A stretch of DNA of 7,470 nt from JACJXF01 sp964404825 (GTDB lineage: Bacteria; Bacteroidota; Bacteroidia; Bacteroidales; GCA-2748055): assembly GCA_964404825.1 (NCBI GenBank), contig CAYOLQ010000150.1, forward strand, positions 1 to 7,470, written 5' to 3'. The notes beneath the pieces were generated by a model. It was not told the DNA's origin, made no database searches, and was given only the letters and a program-made list of their open reading frames with translations. Shown piece after piece: positions 4,623 through 7,470 of the stretch (position 1 is the first letter of the stretch; the number at the start of each line of letters is the position of its first letter). The position numbers and the translations under genes were made by a program.

Positions 4623-6986
4623 TTAATATCCACCCTGCTCTGTGCGCTGGATGATTTCTTCCTGTAAATCTTCTCCCAGATCGTTGAAATAATCGCTATA
4701 CCCGGCAACCCTGACGATCAGGTCCCTGTATTTTTCGGGCTCTTTTTGTGCATCCCTCAGGGTTTCAGCCGAAACTACATTAAACTGGATATGATGACCA
4801 TTCATTCTGAAATAGGAACGTATTAGCGCGGTAAGTTTTGCATAACTCATCTCATCATCGAAAAATGAGGGTGTAAATTTCTGGTTCAGTAATGTTCCCC
4901 CTGTTTTGATATGATCGATTTTGGCTGCTGATTTCAGAACAGCTGTCGGACCTTTGGTATCTGCACCCTGCGATGGACTTATCCCTTCGGAAAGAGGTCT
5001 GCCCTTTTTCCGCCCGCAGGGTAATGCTCCTGTAACTTGTCCGAAATAAATATGGCAGGTGGTAGGAAGCATGTTTATACGAAACTGTCCCCCTCTGTAA
5101 CACGGTTTACCATCGATTGCATCAAAGTAAATATTGAAAGTCTTAACCGCCAGTTCATCCGCATAATCGTCATCATTTCCGTATTTGGGTGTTTGAAACA
5201 CCAGATTCTCCAGGAATTCATCATAGTGATCAAAATCGGCCGCCAGAGCCTCAAGCATAGCTTTCATCGAAATCCTTTTCTCCTCAAAAACCTGGTAACG
5301 GATTGCAGCAAGACTGTCGGTAACTGTTCCGAGTCCCACTCCCTGTATATAACTTGAGTTGTACCTCGCTCCTCCTGCGTTATAATCGGTACCGTTCGAA
5401 ATACAATCTTTTATCAAAAGGGAAAGAAATGGCACAGGAAGTTCAGTTGCAAATAACTTTTCAATTGCCCTGTTTCCTTTCATTTTTATCTCTGCAAAAT
5501 GGCGGATCTGAATTTCAAAAGCACTCATGAATTCTTCAAAATTTTTGAATTTCAGGGGATCGGCGCCTTTTGGTCCTATTTGTTTTTGTGTACGGGGATC
5601 AAAACCATTGTATAAAGTTACCTCCAGTATTTTAGCGAGGTTAAAATACCCCGTAAGAACATATGCTTCTGTCCCGAACGCGCCTGATTCAACGCATCCC
5701 GAAGCCCCTCCATTGCGCGCATCCTCAACACTTTTTCCCTGACGGAGTAGTTCCTGAATGATCACATCGGTATTGAAAACCGAAGGTTGACCGAAACCCG
5801 TTTTGATGATGTCAAGTGCCTTATGAATAAACAGATCCGGGTTTTTCCTGCTTACCTGAACCATGCTGCCGGGTTGCAGAAGTCTCATCTCCCTGATAAC
5901 ATCTAGAATAAGGTATGAAAGTTCGTTTACGGCATCGCTCCCGTCCGGCTTAACTCCTCCCAGATTAATAAGAGTAAAATCGGTATAGGTATTACTTTCC
6001 TGCGCTGTAACTCCTATTTTGGGAGGAGCAGGATGGTTATTGAATTTAACCCAGAAGCACTGCAGAAGTTCTCTGGCTTTTTCGGGAGTAAGACTTCCGT
6101 TTTTTATTCCATGTTCATAAAAGGGAAGCAGATGTTGATCCAGTCTCCCCGGATTAAACGAATCCCATGGATTTAATTCCGTAATAACCCCGAGATGTAT
6201 AAACCAGTAATGTTGAAGAGCCTCATGGAAGGTCCGTGGTGCAGAGGCCGGTACATGATTACAGACGACAGCCATTGTTCGCAGCTCTTCCCTGCGGGAT
6301 ATATTAACTTCAGCCAGAGCAAGTTCATCCAGAGCCAAAGCATAGCGTCTGCCAAAATCACAAACTGCCTTTGCGGCAATTATCATTGCCTCCAGTTCAT
6401 TGCGTTTAGTGCCAGCATTGGGATCATTTTTATAATCAAGCTTTCCGAGAGTTGTATTGCATTCCCCGATAATGTCCAGCATGCCTTTAGACCATAATTT
6501 CTGTCCCAGAACTGTATGTCCGGGAGCGCGTTGCTCCTGAAATTCGGTGAAAATTCCTGCTTCATACGCCATTTTCCATTCCGGACTCATGAGGGACATG
6601 AGTTTATCACGATTGGTTTTACCTTTCCAGAACGGAATGACTTCTTCATCATAAGCCTTGCGCATCTCCTCATCTACCTTGAAGGAGACTTTTGGTCTGG
6701 AGTTGAGAACAGAAAGATCTTCCTGCGAGTGAAGGTTAACTTCAGGATAAGTTGATGTTGCCTTGGGTTCAGGTCCGCGTTCTCCTACAATAAGCTCCTG
6801 TTCACCGATATAGAGTTTTTTATTCTCCATAATGTACCTGAAACACAATGCACGCTGTATCGGGACAGGGGTATTTTCAGGTAGCAGATCGCGGTAAAAC
6901 CGTGTAACCAGCACCGCCCGTTCATGATTCAACATATTCACTGCTTCAATGGATTGTTTTCTTATGTGGTGTATGCGGTTATTCAT
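4623..6986 (-). CDS. hypD: Glycyl radical enzyme, trans-4-hydroxy-L-proline dehydratase (HypD)
   Basis: A complete 787-residue pyruvate-formate-lyase-family protein. The thiyl cysteine and partner glutamate lie in GGASGCVESG (C431, E433), and the glycyl radical site is G762 in VRVAGYSDYF, 25 residues from the end. HypD dehydrates trans-4-hydroxy-L-proline to pyrroline-5-carboxylate, which a reductase turns into proline. The clostridial HypD active site, as I recall it (F152, H160, D278, S334, D339, C434, E436, Y450, T645, G765), is matched at F149, H157, D275, S331, D336, C431, E433, Y447, T642 and G762, all with offset -3. Long stretches such as FTEFQEQRAPGHTV, YGNDDDYADE and MLPTTCHIYFG also fit HypD. 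Choline lyase, glycerol dehydratase, hydroxyphenylacetate decarboxylase and PFL fit less well. Reaction specificity is inferred. The start MNNRIHHIRK matches the family's usual beginning. The protein is cytosolic and oxygen-sensitive once activated. It is unrelated to the hydrogenase-maturation protein of the same name. Confidence 0.85.
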   Translation of the reverse strand: MNNRIHHIRKQSIEAVNMLNHERAVLVTRFYRDLLPENTPVPIQRALCFRYIMENKKLYIGEQELIVGERGPEPKATSTYPEVNLHSQEDLSVLNSRPKVSFKVDEEMRKAYDEEVIPFWKGKTNRDKLMSLMSPEWKMAYEAGIFTEFQEQRAPGHTVLGQKLWSKGMLDIIGECNTTLGKLDYKNDPNAGTKRNELEAMIIAAKAVCDFGRRYALALDELALAEVNISRREELRTMAVVCNHVPASAPRTFHEALQHYWFIHLGVITELNPWDSFNPGRLDQHLLPFYEHGIKNGSLTPEKARELLQCFWVKFNNHPAPPKIGVTAQESNTYTDFTLINLGGVKPDGSDAVNELSYLILDVIREMRLLQPGSMVQVSRKNPDLFIHKALDIIKTGFGQPSVFNTDVIIQELLRQGKSVEDARNGGASGCVESGAFGTEAYVLTGYFNLAKILEVTLYNGFDPRTQKQIGPKGADPLKFKNFEEFMSAFEIQIRHFAEIKMKGNRAIEKLFATELPVPFLSLLIKDCISNGTDYNAGGARYNSSYIQGVGLGTVTDSLAAIRYQVFEEKRISMKAMLEALAADFDHYDEFLENLVFQTPKYGNDDDYADELAVKTFNIYFDAIDGKPCYRGGQFRINMLPTTCHIYFGQVTGALPCGRKKGRPLSEGISPSQGADTKGPTAVLKSAAKIDHIKTGGTLLNQKFTPSFFDDEMSYAKLTALIRSYFRMNGHHIQFNVVSAETLRDAQKEPEKYRDLIVRVAGYSDYFNDLGEDLQEEIIQRTEQGGY

Positions 6987-7061
6987 GACATTACTATTAA
7001 TTAAATCATTTTTTCAAGCATTAAACTAAAATTAAAAATTCATACCCATTTTTAATGTCCT

Positions 7062-7125
7062 AATGCCGGACAGGCATTTACTTTTTTCCTTGATGAAAAA
7101 AGTAAACAAAAAAATCAAGAAAAAA
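7062..7125. repeat. Hairpin-forming intergenic repeat between activase and hypD
   Basis: TTTACTTTTTTC (7077-7088) and GAAAAAAGTAAA (7095-7106) form a perfect 12-bp inverted repeat with loop CTTGAT. A competing pairing joins TTTTTTCCTTGAT (7082-7094) with ATCAAGAAAAAA (7114-7125), with one bulged base. A third small stem, AATGCC (7062-7067) with GGCATT (7073-7078), overlaps the first. From memory, the ACTTTTT..TTGAT..AAAAAGTAA..AAAAATCAAG sequence is a recurrent intergenic repeat in Bacteroidota. A GC-rich segment follows (about 7130-7195, CCCGGCC...GGGCCACCGCGC), unlike the A/T-rich sequence on either side and probably part of the same element. It lies in the 275 bp between two genes that would otherwise be adjacent. 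Confidence 0.75.
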
Positions 7126-7261
7126 TCATCCCGGCCTTTACGCGCAATGCCCTCAGGCTCGCGGCCATTTTTTCGGGCCACCGCGCTTAACTCTTTCTTA
7201 ATTATGAATCATCTTGCTTTAGATATTTAACTGATAACAGTGATTAGGAAAATTAAATTAT

Positions 7262-7470
7262 TTAACCTCCTAATTTAACGTTAAATCCTGATCCCCCGAA
7301 AATATTGAATAACTCTTGCATGCGGACATCCGAAATTTTTGGAGCAAAAACCGGCGGACCACTACTGCCTATAGCTTCATATTTGTGACGTCCATAACGA
7401 TGATATGGTAATAAATTTACCTGTTTAACAGTCAGTTTACTTTGAATAAGAATATTTCGTATTGCTGACA
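7262..7470 (-). CDS. Glycyl-radical-enzyme activase (radical SAM), C-terminal end, cut by window edge
   Basis: The minus strand is open from the right edge to a TAA at 7264-7262, giving the last 68 residues. The segment VNLLPYHRYGRHKYEAIG is the conserved LLPYHxxGxxKYxxLG motif near the C-terminus of pyruvate-formate-lyase-type activating enzymes, and the end FNVKLGG resembles their usual G-x-x-V-x-I/L-G-G finish. These enzymes use a 4Fe-4S cluster and S-adenosylmethionine to abstract a hydrogen from the glycine of their partner. The CxxxCxxC cluster motif and any ferredoxin-like insert lie outside the window. It is upstream of and on the same strand as hypD, so it is very probably the HypD-specific activase. 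The intervening repeat may separate their expression. Confidence 0.9.
   Translation of the reverse strand, partial: SAIRNILIQSKLTVKQVNLLPYHRYGRHKYEAIGSSGPPVFAPKISDVRMQELFNIFGGSGFNVKLGG

Noticed and set aside
4623..6986. Choline TMA-lyase, glycerol dehydratase or hydroxyphenylacetate decarboxylase as the identity of the glycyl radical enzyme
   Set aside because: The conserved blocks and the constant-offset active-site residues fit HypD. The hydroxyphenylacetate decarboxylase sequence as I recall it differs in most of the same blocks.

Overview
The window looks like a metagenome-assembled scaffold from a Bacteroidota bacterium, probably Bacteroidales or a relative. I infer this from an FtsX/MacB-type permease with the Bacteroidota-typical DELSYDRFHP segment, start codons without Shine-Dalgarno sequences, TAnnTTTG promoter elements, a Bacteroidota-style YebC, and two kinds of intergenic repeat I associate with this phylum. 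A run of 100 Ns (2273-2372) marks a scaffold join.

Left part (1-1979): the N-terminal part of an ABC-transporter permease runs off the left edge on the minus strand. Divergent from it is a TspO/MBR-like multispanning membrane protein (546-1271, +). It converges on an NADP-binding F420-oxidoreductase-like protein (1287-1979, -).

Middle (1980-3838): a repeat-rich intergenic block with the N gap. The same 50 bp lies on both sides of the gap, so the gap is probably an unmerged contig overlap. The repeat runs into the 3' end of a secreted DUF4350-like protein (2458-3294, -) and supplies its last ~18 residues and stop codon. Divergent from that gene is a very basic small lipoprotein (3417-3647, +).

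Right part (3839-7470): yebC (+) converges on a long glycyl radical enzyme gene (4623-6986, -), with a 9-bp inverted repeat between them. Its active-site layout matches trans-4-hydroxy-L-proline dehydratase (HypD). Ten residues recalled from the characterised clostridial enzyme all appear here with a constant offset of -3. Upstream on the same strand is the C-terminal end of a glycyl-radical-enzyme activase (7262-7470, -, cut by the window edge). The two form a two-gene unit, split by 275 bp that hold a hairpin-rich repeat able to fold in two mutually exclusive ways.

The clearest physiology is anaerobic use of hydroxyproline: the activase installs the glycyl radical, HypD dehydrates hydroxyproline to pyrroline-5-carboxylate, and a reductase (not in the window) would make proline. 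The other genes look like unrelated housekeeping or envelope genes. I see no CRISPR, tRNA, rRNA, transposase or defence system.
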